This document shows positions 51,216-59,346 of a DNA stretch of 64,000 nucleotides, piece after piece. The position numbers and the translations under genes were made by a program. The notes under the pieces were generated by a model. The model saw nothing but the letters and a program-made list of their open reading frames with translations, did not search any database and was not told the origin of the DNA. Every line of letters starts with the position of its first letter. Positions within the stretch are counted from its first letter, which is position 1. Source of the DNA: Paraglaciecola sp030730205 (GTDB lineage: Bacteria > Pseudomonadota > Gammaproteobacteria > Enterobacterales > Alteromonadaceae); contig NZ_JBGQOM010000011.1 in assembly GCF_052119645.1 (NCBI RefSeq), positions 1 through 64,000 of the forward strand, given 5' to 3'.

Positions 51216-52064
51216 TCAAGGTTGGTATACTTTGTAGGCGCCGGAGTAGCCATTGGATTTAAGTTCGTTTAGTAAATGTTCGATGGCTCGTTCATCGGTT
51301 AAAGGTCCTAATTGTAAACGATAAATACTACCGTCAAAAGGAACCCGGTAAGGTATTTGATATAAGTTGGTTAATGCATTGCCTATCATCTCTATTTTGC
51401 TTTTGTCTTGTAAAGCGGCGACTTGAAGATAGACCATCTGAGGTGAATTAGTGGTGTTTTTTACCGGCGAGGTAGCAAGGGGGGGCGCTATCGGGGCAAT
51501 GGTTGGACTATTTCCAATAGTCATGTGGCCAAGTTCATCAATATGTATCACGTCTAGTTTTACTTTTGCGACTCCGTTGCTTAGCATGCCTAGCTTTAAC
51601 GCAGCCGCATATGAAAGGTCAATTAACCTTTCGGAGTGAAACGGGCCCCTATCATTTATTCTAACGACGGCTTGATTACCATTAGCTAAATTAGTAACAC
51701 GAGCAAAAGAAGGCAGCGGTAAGGTTTTATGGGCCGCGGTCATGGTAAACATATCGTAAATTTCACCATTAGAGGTTAAATGACCATGGAATTTTTGCCC
51801 ATACCACGACGCTAAACCTTCTGCACTGTAGCCCTTGCCAGTTGGTAGGGGCGTATAATGCACTCCACGAATTGTATAAGGACGTTGATTAGCTGGGGCG
51901 TAGGGTTCATATTTGGGTTCAGCATCATGCATATGAACCGTATCAGGCAATGCATGGGGCGCTGAGTCATGCTTTAGTTGATAACGGCTTGGCTGTTGCG
52001 CACACCCCATCACCATAGTAATTAAGATCAGACAATAGACACAGTGGCGGAAGCTCGATCGCAT
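51216..52064 (-). CDS. rlpA: RlpA septal lytic transglycosylase lipoprotein
   Basis: A lipoprotein that cleaves denuded glycan at the septum in Pseudomonas. The 282-residue protein has lipobox MGC, a double-psi beta-barrel (LASWYGQKFHGHLTSNGEIYD, ASFARV-like PSFARV) and catalytic Asp in VRINDRGPF. A C-terminal SPOR domain (about 205-282) binds denuded peptidoglycan. It starts one base after mltB ends. Confidence 0.93.
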   Translation of the reverse strand: MRSSFRHCVYCLILITMVMGCAQQPSRYQLKHDSAPHALPDTVHMHDAEPKYEPYAPANQRPYTIRGVHYTPLPTGKGYSAEGLASWYGQKFHGHLTSNGEIYDMFTMTAAHKTLPLPSFARVTNLANGNQAVVRINDRGPFHSERLIDLSYAAALKLGMLSNGVAKVKLDVIHIDELGHMTIGNSPTIAPIAPPLATSPVKNTTNSPQMVYLQVAALQDKSKIEMIGNALTNLYQIPYRVPFDGSIYRLQLGPLTDERAIEHLLNELKSNGYSGAYKVYQP

Positions 52065-52065
52065 A

Positions 52066-53151
52066 TTAATTAACAGCGTTGTCCTTGGTATTTGGATGTT
52101 TTGCCGCTAATAGCTGTTCACTTAATTGATACACTACCATGGCATAAAGCGGGCTATGATTATACCGAGTAATACTATAAAAATTGCCAAAAACAAGCCA
52201 GTACTCCTTACCTTGCTCTAGTTCAAATTCAATGAGTTTTACGCTGGTATCCGCAGGGAACTCTGGGCTTGATTCTGTGCTTAATCCTACCCCAGCATCT
52301 TGTACCTGCTGCCATGTATGCTTTAATTTTAAGCTTTTGCTTAAAAGGGAGTTATATTGACTTCCTTTTACGCTTGCCGGATACGCGATGGGTTTTCCCG
52401 CTTGCCAGCCATGACGTTTGAAATAATTGGCAATACTGGCGATGGCATCAAGAGGATTATTCAATAAATCTCTTTGACCATCTTTATCAAAATCAACGGC
52501 ATAGGCTCTATAACTTGAGGGAATAAATTGCCCCCAGCCCATGGCCCCTGCGTAAGAGCCCATGAGTGAGGTGATATCGAATTGCTCTTCACGGGCGAGT
52601 AAAAACAAATGTTCCAATTCACTGGTAAAAAACGTGGAGCGAGGTGGATAGTTAAACGCCAGCGTTTGCAACGCATCAAAAACCGTATATTTACCTAAGT
52701 AGCTGCCATAAAACGTTTCAACGCCAATAATGGATACAATAATTTGGGCAGGCACGCCCGTTTGTTTTTCTACTTCAGCCAGTTCAGTTTGGTATTGCTG
52801 CCAAAATTCGAGCCCTTTATTAAGGCGTTTTTCGGTTAAAAATATGGGGTAGTACTTAAACCATGGCTTCGCCTCCCATGGTTTTGCAATCGACTCTAAT
52901 ATGGCTTGATTTGGTGTCGCCTGGCTAAATAATTCGGTGAGATAGTGTTCATTAAATTGATGTTTGCTAACCATTTTTTCAATAAAAGCAGCCTGTTTGT
53001 CCGCACTTTGACTTGAGGCTATTGCACAATTACTGACAAAGCTTGCTATAAACAGCAAACTAAATAATGCATAGGTGCTTCGTAATACCCGAGTGCATGA
53101 GGAGCGCTGAACATTGCAATTTTCAATTAATATTTGAACCATCGACACCAT
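52066..53151 (-). CDS. mltB: lytic murein transglycosylase B MltB
   Basis: Cleaves peptidoglycan glycan strands, forming 1,6-anhydro ends. The 361-residue protein has N-terminal hydrophobic export sequence (about 20-45). There is no good lipobox (VSNC), so anchoring is uncertain. Catalytic Glu is in SIIGVETFYGSYLGKYTVFDAL, and SYAGAMGWGQFIPSSY and FDKDGQRDLLN match SLT family-3 enzymes. AAGGAG lies five bases before ATG 53151. Pseudomonads share the order mrdB-mltB-rlpA-dacA. Confidence 0.93.
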   Translation of the reverse strand: MVSMVQILIENCNVQRSSCTRVLRSTYALFSLLFIASFVSNCAIASSQSADKQAAFIEKMVSKHQFNEHYLTELFSQATPNQAILESIAKPWEAKPWFKYYPIFLTEKRLNKGLEFWQQYQTELAEVEKQTGVPAQIIVSIIGVETFYGSYLGKYTVFDALQTLAFNYPPRSTFFTSELEHLFLLAREEQFDITSLMGSYAGAMGWGQFIPSSYRAYAVDFDKDGQRDLLNNPLDAIASIANYFKRHGWQAGKPIAYPASVKGSQYNSLLSKSLKLKHTWQQVQDAGVGLSTESSPEFPADTSVKLIEFELEQGKEYWLVFGNFYSITRYNHSPLYAMVVYQLSEQLLAAKHPNTKDNAVN

Positions 53152-53178
53152 TAAAGCTCCTTTGACAAGGCATTGAAA

Positions 53179-54294
53179 TTAACGAGAAAGTAAACGTTTT
53201 TGGGTACTGATAGACATCAATATGCCGAAACCCGCCAGCAGAGTCACCATTGACGTGCCGCCATAACTCACTAGGGGGAGCGGGACGCCAACAACCGGTA
53301 AAATGCCCGAAACCATGCCCATATTAACGAACACATAAACAAAAAACGTCAGCGTGATACTCCCGGCTAATATTTTGCTGTAAGCATCTTGGGCGTTTAC
53401 TGCGATAATCATCCCGCGCACCACAATAAATGCATAGATTACCAACAGGCCTACCACGCCCCAAAAACCGAACTCTTCACTGAAAACGGCAAAGATAAAA
53501 TCGGTATGACGTTCTGGTAAAAACTCTAATTGGGATTGCGTGCCATGTAACCACCCTTTGCCGTCGAGTCCACCCGAGCCAATAGCAATTTGCGATTGAA
53601 TGATATGATAGCCGGAGCCCAGCGGATCAGTTTCGGGGTTGAGGAAGGTAAGTACCCGTTGCTTTTGATATTCCTTCATCAGAAATATCCACATGATGGG
53701 GGTAAACGCGGATGCGCACACCACTACGCCGCTAATGAAACGCCAACTCATGCCAGCCAAAAATAAGCCAAAAATACCTGAGCTAGCAATCAACAAAGCG
53801 GTACCCAAATCGGGCTGTTTGGCAATCAGCAGGGTGGGTATGCCAACCAGCACAAAACCACCAAGAACGTGAATCATTTTAGGTGGTAGATTGAAACGAC
53901 TAATGTACCAAGCAATCATCATCGGTACCGCGAGTTTCAAGATTTCAGAAGGCTGAAAACGAAACACACCTAAATCAAGCCAACGTTGCGCCCCTTTACC
54001 CACTACACCAAACACAAGAACACCGACTAACATCAGTACGCCAACGAGATAAAAATACAGCGATAATTTACGAAAGGCGGCAATGGGAACTTGAGCAATA
54101 GCTAACATGACTGCTAAGGCGAGGCCTAGTCGAGTAACTTGGCGCTGAATAAGATCAATATCTTGGCCACCGGCAGAATATATTGTCACCAGCCCCACAG
54201 ACATCAGTACAAAAAGACCTAAGAGCAGCGGTCCATCACAATGAATGCGTCTTAAAAAACTGTCGTTATTCGTGGTAAATTTAGTTCGTAACAC
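53179..54294 (-). CDS. mrdB: rod-shape glycosyltransferase RodA (MrdB)
   Basis: A SEDS peptidoglycan polymerase of the elongasome, partner of PBP2. The 371-residue protein has about ten TM helices. The conserved segment ILKLAVPMMIAWYI and the SEDS block EFLPERHTDFIFAVFSEEFG carry the catalytic Asp. PLPLVSYGGTSMVTLLAGFGIL closes it. The start is GTG, three bases after the end of mrdA. Confidence 0.96.
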   Translation of the reverse strand: MLRTKFTTNNDSFLRRIHCDGPLLLGLFVLMSVGLVTIYSAGGQDIDLIQRQVTRLGLALAVMLAIAQVPIAAFRKLSLYFYLVGVLMLVGVLVFGVVGKGAQRWLDLGVFRFQPSEILKLAVPMMIAWYISRFNLPPKMIHVLGGFVLVGIPTLLIAKQPDLGTALLIASSGIFGLFLAGMSWRFISGVVVCASAFTPIMWIFLMKEYQKQRVLTFLNPETDPLGSGYHIIQSQIAIGSGGLDGKGWLHGTQSQLEFLPERHTDFIFAVFSEEFGFWGVVGLLVIYAFIVVRGMIIAVNAQDAYSKILAGSITLTFFVYVFVNMGMVSGILPVVGVPLPLVSYGGTSMVTLLAGFGILMSISTQKRLLSR

Positions 54295-54297
54295 TGA

Positions 54298-56232
54298 TTA
54301 ATCCGCCGCTCTTGTTGCTGTAGATGATTGCTCAGAAACCTTAGTAACAGGTGGATAATCAATGACAGTATGTTCAGGGAAAACTTGATCTTTGAAATAA
54401 TAATCCATCATAGCGCGGGCTATAGGCGCAGCCTGTGCTCCGCCGTGTCCTGCGTTTTCAAGCACTATGGTCATCACAATTTGCGGTTTATCATAGGGGG
54501 CATAGCCCACATACATAGCATTGTCGCGGTTCTCTTCCGATAACTTACTGGCATCGTATTTTTCGTTTTGGCCTATGGTAACTAATTGTGCAGTTCCGGT
54601 TTTACCGGCTGAGGTATAAGGAGTATTTGCAAATGCCTTAAATGCACTGCCTGCGCGATTTACCGTGCCGTACATCGCATCTAGAATAACATCCCAATTT
54701 TGTTTGTTTTTTACTTCTATGGGGCGGCGTTCCTTAAGCGGCTCTAGCTCAAGTTGGTTATCCACCATGTTGCCTCGCAATATTTGTGGTATCAGTCTGC
54801 GGCCTCTATTTGCTAGGTCAGTAATTGCCTGAGTTAACTGAATAGGCGTGGCGGTCCAATAACTTTGCCCGATACCGACATTAATGGTATCGCCTATGTA
54901 CCAGGGGCGGTTAAACATGGCTTTAACGATACCTCTACTTGGCATCAGTCCATCAGATTCTTCGTGTAGATCAACGCCGGTATAATCACCAAAACCGAAT
55001 TCATTCATACTTTCACTGATGCGATCAATTCCTAAGCGGTAGGCTAAGTCGTAAAAATAGGTATCACAGGAAACTTCAATCGCCTTTGTGATATTCACCC
55101 AACCATGCCCCCACTTATTGTGGTCACGCCATATTCGCTCAACGTTGTTTAATTTGTAACGACCCAAATCGTGGATTTTGTAATCAGGTGTGATGAGTTT
55201 CTCCTCTAAACCGAGTAAACCAAGCATCGGTTTTACCGTAGAGGCCGGTGGATATTGACCTTGTGTGGCACGGTTGATAAGAGGACGGTCTTTCGAAGAA
55301 AGGAGCTTTTTATATTCTTTGCTGCTTATTCCGTGGACAAATAAATTGGGGTCGTAGCTTGGGCTACTGTAAAGGGCTAGCACGCCTCCATCACGAGGAT
55401 CGATGGCAACAACGGAGCCTCGTTCACCTGCAAACACGCGCATGGCTTCTAGCTGCAAATTTATATCAATATTCAGCACTAGATCTTTGCCTGGAATAGG
55501 CGGTTCAAAATCTAAGGTCCTAATAATTCGGCCCTTACTGTTTACTTCAACTTCTTGATAACCCACTTGACCATGTAAGAGTTCTTCATGGTATTTTTCT
55601 ATGCCCAACTTGCCGATATCGTAAGTCGCTGCATAGTTGGCTTCTTGTCCTGCTTCAGATAATTTTTGTAAATCAGCTTTGTTAATTTTAGCTACATAGC
55701 CCAGAGCATGGGTTAGGGCTTCACCAAAGGGATAGTGACGGGCTAACCGAGCTTCGACTGATACACCGGGATACTTATGTTGATGGGCAGAAAACAACGC
55801 GACTTCTTCTGGTGATAATCGATTTCGCAATGTGACGGGTTTGAAACGACGTTGGCGTTTCAAATCCTGTTTAAAATCTGCTATTTCGTCATCTTCTAGT
55901 GCCAGAAGCTGCTGCAATTCAGCCAGGGTTGCGTCTAAATTAGTGATTTCTTCTGGAATCACTTCAATGCTATATACGGGTAAATTTTCGGCCAAGAGAA
56001 TGCCGTTGCGATCGTAGATTAAGCCCCTATTAGGGGCGACAGGCAGCACCTTGATGCGATTACCATTTGACCGGGTTTGGTAGTCTTCAAATCGGGTGAC
56101 CTGCAGGTAATGTAGATTAGTCAAAACGATTGCGATCATGACAAAAATAACCAAAATGGCGATCACGCTGCGTCTGGCAAATAAGTTGGCCTCAGCCGTA
56201 TGGTCTTTAATGATAATACGCGGTGTAGGCAA
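54298..56232 (-). CDS. mrdA: penicillin-binding protein 2 (MrdA), elongation transpeptidase
   Basis: A transpeptidase for cell-wall elongation, working with RodA. The 644-residue protein has one N-terminal TM (about 24-45), the pedestal region with NRIKVLPVAPNRGLIYDRNG, SxxK in PPASTVKPMLG, SxN in SCDTYFYD and KTG in AGKTGTAQL. The start is TTG at 56230-56232, aligned with E. coli PBP2. rlmH ends two bases upstream. Confidence 0.96.
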   Translation of the reverse strand: MPTPRIIIKDHTAEANLFARRSVIAILVIFVMIAIVLTNLHYLQVTRFEDYQTRSNGNRIKVLPVAPNRGLIYDRNGILLAENLPVYSIEVIPEEITNLDATLAELQQLLALEDDEIADFKQDLKRQRRFKPVTLRNRLSPEEVALFSAHQHKYPGVSVEARLARHYPFGEALTHALGYVAKINKADLQKLSEAGQEANYAATYDIGKLGIEKYHEELLHGQVGYQEVEVNSKGRIIRTLDFEPPIPGKDLVLNIDINLQLEAMRVFAGERGSVVAIDPRDGGVLALYSSPSYDPNLFVHGISSKEYKKLLSSKDRPLINRATQGQYPPASTVKPMLGLLGLEEKLITPDYKIHDLGRYKLNNVERIWRDHNKWGHGWVNITKAIEVSCDTYFYDLAYRLGIDRISESMNEFGFGDYTGVDLHEESDGLMPSRGIVKAMFNRPWYIGDTINVGIGQSYWTATPIQLTQAITDLANRGRRLIPQILRGNMVDNQLELEPLKERRPIEVKNKQNWDVILDAMYGTVNRAGSAFKAFANTPYTSAGKTGTAQLVTIGQNEKYDASKLSEENRDNAMYVGYAPYDKPQIVMTIVLENAGHGGAQAAPIARAMMDYYFKDQVFPEHTVIDYPPVTKVSEQSSTATRAAD

Positions 56233-56234
56233 AA

Positions 56235-56705
56235 CTATTCTCTATGATAGGGATGATTATTATTGATTGACCAAGCTCGATATAAACTCTCTGCCACTAC
56301 AATTCGAACAAGTGGGTGAGGTAAGGTCAGACTCGACAATGACCACTTTTGTTCCGCGGCTTGAATACATTCTGGTGCAAGCCCCTCTGGACCTCCGATA
56401 AGAAGACTAACGTCCCGCCCGTCCATTTGCCACTTTTCCATCTGGCTGGCCAGTTTAGGGGTGTCCCAACTTGCACCATTGACTTCCAATGTGACAATCC
56501 GGTTGCCTTTAGGGATAGCGGCTAAGGTCAGTTCGCCTTCTTTTTGCAAAATGCGTTTAATATCTGCATTTTTGCCTCGTTTTCCTGCTGGTATTTCTGT
56601 TAGTCCAAGTGGCATATCACTGGGAAAACGTCGCAGATATTCCTGAAACCCTTGTTCTACCCAAGCAGGCATTTTTTGACCAACGGCAATAAGCTGAATT
56701 CGCAT
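56235..56705 (-). CDS. rlmH: 23S rRNA pseudouridine-1915 N3-methyltransferase RlmH
   Basis: A SPOUT methyltransferase that methylates pseudouridine 1915 of 23S rRNA. The 156-residue length is exact for the family. The SAM knot is LLIGGPEGLAPE and SLTLPHPLVRIVVAESLYRAWSI with the C-terminal NNNHPYHRE. It lies between rsfS and mrdA as in E. coli. Confidence 0.96.
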   Translation of the reverse strand: MRIQLIAVGQKMPAWVEQGFQEYLRRFPSDMPLGLTEIPAGKRGKNADIKRILQKEGELTLAAIPKGNRIVTLEVNGASWDTPKLASQMEKWQMDGRDVSLLIGGPEGLAPECIQAAEQKWSLSSLTLPHPLVRIVVAESLYRAWSINNNHPYHRE

Positions 56706-56743
56706 TACGACTGCAGACTAACGAAAATATTCACCAAGGTTTT

Positions 56744-57061
56744 TTAACCCCAGAGTTTTTCTAATTGATAAAAATCACGGGCCTCGTCCTGCATAACATG
56801 CACAATGACATCCCCTAAATCAACCAACACCCAATCACCGGTATCACGACCTTCAATACCTAGTGGAGGGTTTCCGGCCAATTTTGCTTCAACGATAATA
56901 TTTTCGGCGATAGAAACAACATGACGTTTAGAGTTACCTGAGCACACTACCATAGTTTCAGTGACCGATGATTTTTCTGCGACATCAAGATCAACTATGT
57001 CTCGACCTTTCAGGTCTTCTATTTTCTCGATGACAAATGCTTTTAATTGTTGATGGTCCAA
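56744..57061 (-). CDS. rsfS: ribosomal silencing factor RsfS
   Basis: RsfS binds L14 and prevents subunit joining in starvation. The 105-residue protein has VVCSGNSKRHVVSIAENI and GDTG-like EGRDTGDWVLVDLGDVIVHVM, then an RDFYQLEKLW C-terminus. Start TTG at 57059-57061, preceded by AAGGAA. Confidence 0.95.
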   Translation of the reverse strand: MDHQQLKAFVIEKIEDLKGRDIVDLDVAEKSSVTETMVVCSGNSKRHVVSIAENIIVEAKLAGNPPLGIEGRDTGDWVLVDLGDVIVHVMQDEARDFYQLEKLWG

Positions 57062-57099
57062 AGATATTCCTTACAAATTTAAGTTAAGTGGGTAGTTTA

Positions 57100-57771
57100 T
57101 CAGATATTGCTCTTAGGCTGATATAACTTAGTGTATTCGATGTACTGTAAAATCGACTCAGGCAGCATTTCGTGAGGACGGTATCCTTGGGCGATTAAGG
57201 CTCTTATTTTGGTAGAGGATACGTTCACTTCTGGCGTATCGGCTAAGTAAATGTGGCCAGCCAATGTTCGATGCAGTGAAGCATGCTCAGTCGTTTGATG
57301 TTTGCGTAATAAATCAGCGACAATTTTCTGCTGCTCAGTTGTCGGTTTTTTTGTTGTCTCACTGCTTCGTTTACACACAATAAAGTGGCATAAGTTCAAT
57401 AGCGTTTCCCAGCGATGCCACGTTGGTAATGAATTAAGTGAATCTGTGCCGATAAAAAAACAGATAGGGGAATTAGGATGGCGGTCTCTAAATGCGCTTA
57501 GAGTGTCAACGCTATAAGTGACACGAGCTTGTTCTATTTCCCAAGGCTCTGGATAAAATAAAGGGTAGGTATCACACACCCGTTTTATCATGTCTAGGCG
57601 CTGGGCGCTGCTGCTCATGGCTTGCGCTTTATGGGCTGGTAAGTAGTTTGGCATTAGAGCAACTGTTTGCAAATTGACCTGCTTGGCCGCCGCCATAACA
57701 GGCTCTATATGGCCGTTATGAATGGGGTCAAACGTACCGCCAAATAAACCAATAGCGGGAGCGAGTGACAT
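57100..57771 (-). CDS. nadD: nicotinate-nucleotide adenylyltransferase NadD
   Basis: Adenylates nicotinate mononucleotide in NAD synthesis. The 223-residue protein has GLFGGTFDPIHNGHIEP (HxGH-type nucleotidyl transfer motif), FIGTDSLNSLPTWHRW and VSSTKIRALI (the family ISSTxxR). ATG at 57769-57771 overlaps the holA stop by one base (TGATG). Confidence 0.95.
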   Translation of the reverse strand: MSLAPAIGLFGGTFDPIHNGHIEPVMAAAKQVNLQTVALMPNYLPAHKAQAMSSSAQRLDMIKRVCDTYPLFYPEPWEIEQARVTYSVDTLSAFRDRHPNSPICFFIGTDSLNSLPTWHRWETLLNLCHFIVCKRSSETTKKPTTEQQKIVADLLRKHQTTEHASLHRTLAGHIYLADTPEVNVSSTKIRALIAQGYRPHEMLPESILQYIEYTKLYQPKSNI

Positions 57772-58808
57772 CAATCACTCAATCCATAATCAAGAGGAAA
57801 GGCCTCAAGATTAAACGGAATAAACATCAGGCATAAATGGCACAGTTCGACGTAAGGCCTCAAAATTTGCGACTGCTTGATGGCAAAATCAAGGGTAGTC
57901 AGTTTTTTCTGTAAGGCGTGCATTTGCGCTAAATCTAGACGTTGAAGTGCTGATAAGTACAAGGCCTGACGATTACCCCATATACGATGTTGATTCCAAT
58001 TTAATGCTTGGCCAGTTTGTTGAGCAAACAACAAGGCTTGTATGGTTTGCCATTCACGAGTCAGAGCCCACAAAATAATCGTAGGCTCGATGCCTTCACT
58101 TTCCAGTCGATAGAGCATTTTTAAGGCTTTTTGAGCATCGCCCGCTAACAATACATCAATTAGATGAAACACGGTAAAGCGACTTTGATCCACCACGGCT
58201 TGTTCGACTTGTTCTAAGGAAGGATTACCGGCGGGATACAACAAAGCGAGTTTTTGCACCTCTTGTTTAGCAGCGAGTAGGTTTCCCTCACAATAGTCTG
58301 CCAATAACTGACATATTTCTTTTGACGCCTGCAAGCCTTCTGTATGCATCTGCTGGCTTAGCCATTGCTGCAGCGAGTTACCTTCAAGTGGGTAACAGGG
58401 GACATATACCCCATTTTTATCTAATAGCTTAAACCACTTACTCGATTGCACATCCTTACCAATTTTAGCGCCATGGATCACAACGAGTAAATCGTCACTA
58501 CTTTGCGTGGCAAGCATGCTGAGTATTTTACTGCCTTCAGTACCGGGTTTGCCTGTGGGCAATTCAAGCTCAATAAATTGCTTACTCGAAAACAGGGACA
58601 GGGTCTGTGTGGCTTCAACTAAGTTATTCCAATTAAATTGGCTATCAACCGTAAGCGATTGTCGCTCATCAAAGCCTTGTCGTAACGCCACTTCACGAAT
58701 GGCTTGTAGCGTTTCCATTTTTTGCTGGGGTTCATCACCAAACACCATATAAAATGGCGTTAAACGCTGCGCTAAAGCCGCTTTTAATCGGTTGGGATAA
58801 ACTTGCAT
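57771..58808 (-). CDS. holA: DNA polymerase III delta subunit HolA
   Basis: Delta is the clamp-loader subunit that opens the beta clamp. The 345-residue protein has an N-terminal PFYMVFGDEPQQKMETL segment, central DDLLVVIHGAKIGKD and FTVFHLIDVLLAGDAQKAL, then WALTREWQTI. Overlaps lptE stop by one base (TAATG). Part of leuS-lptE-holA-nadD, as in E. coli. Confidence 0.95.
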   Translation of the reverse strand: MQVYPNRLKAALAQRLTPFYMVFGDEPQQKMETLQAIREVALRQGFDERQSLTVDSQFNWNNLVEATQTLSLFSSKQFIELELPTGKPGTEGSKILSMLATQSSDDLLVVIHGAKIGKDVQSSKWFKLLDKNGVYVPCYPLEGNSLQQWLSQQMHTEGLQASKEICQLLADYCEGNLLAAKQEVQKLALLYPAGNPSLEQVEQAVVDQSRFTVFHLIDVLLAGDAQKALKMLYRLESEGIEPTIILWALTREWQTIQALLFAQQTGQALNWNQHRIWGNRQALYLSALQRLDLAQMHALQKKLTTLDFAIKQSQILRPYVELCHLCLMFIPFNLEAFPLDYGLSD

Positions 58809-59329
58809 TACAACGGCGAGTTAGCGTTGCGGTGTGGGTAACTGGTCGATATTTGGCGAATAATGCGATCGGCTGCTTGTTGACGCATTTCGCCTAAAAC
58901 CAGATCTAATTCTCGAGATTTAGCCAATACTGCGTCAGGATCATCCTGATATTCGCGGGTAACCGTAAACTCAATTGCTTGCATCTCACTGTGGGCAAAT
59001 TGCAGCTGATATTTCACGGTATAGACTAACTCGTATTCGGCAACTTGACCTGTTTGAAACAGCGAGAGTAAACGGCGATCTAATTCATCGGGCAACAAGG
59101 TGATAGTTAAGTCTGCAGTCGCACCACTATTATCTACCATCTGCAACCAATAGGGCTTTAATCGTTTGGCCAAGGCGCGCTCGAGCGACGCATTGTGCGC
59201 CACTGAGCTTAACTGCACAGTCTGGATCTCTGCGGGCAAATGGAACGCTCCGCGCAGGCTGAAGCCACAACCGGTCAGGGCAATTAACAATCCCCCGGCG
59301 ATAAAACCTTTAAAAAGCGTAACTAGCAC
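58808..59329 (-). CDS. lptE: LPS-assembly lipoprotein LptE
   Basis: LptE plugs LptD in the outer membrane for LPS insertion. The 173-residue lipoprotein has lipobox LTGC at about residue 21, then GFSLRGAFHLPAEIQTVQL, the typical LptE opening. GTG start; leuS ends 17 bases upstream. Member of the leuS-lptE-holA unit. Confidence 0.93.
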   Translation of the reverse strand: MLVTLFKGFIAGGLLIALTGCGFSLRGAFHLPAEIQTVQLSSVAHNASLERALAKRLKPYWLQMVDNSGATADLTITLLPDELDRRLLSLFQTGQVAEYELVYTVKYQLQFAHSEMQAIEFTVTREYQDDPDAVLAKSRELDLVLGEMRQQAADRIIRQISTSYPHRNANSPL

Positions 59330-59346
59330 CGAATATTTACCTTTAT

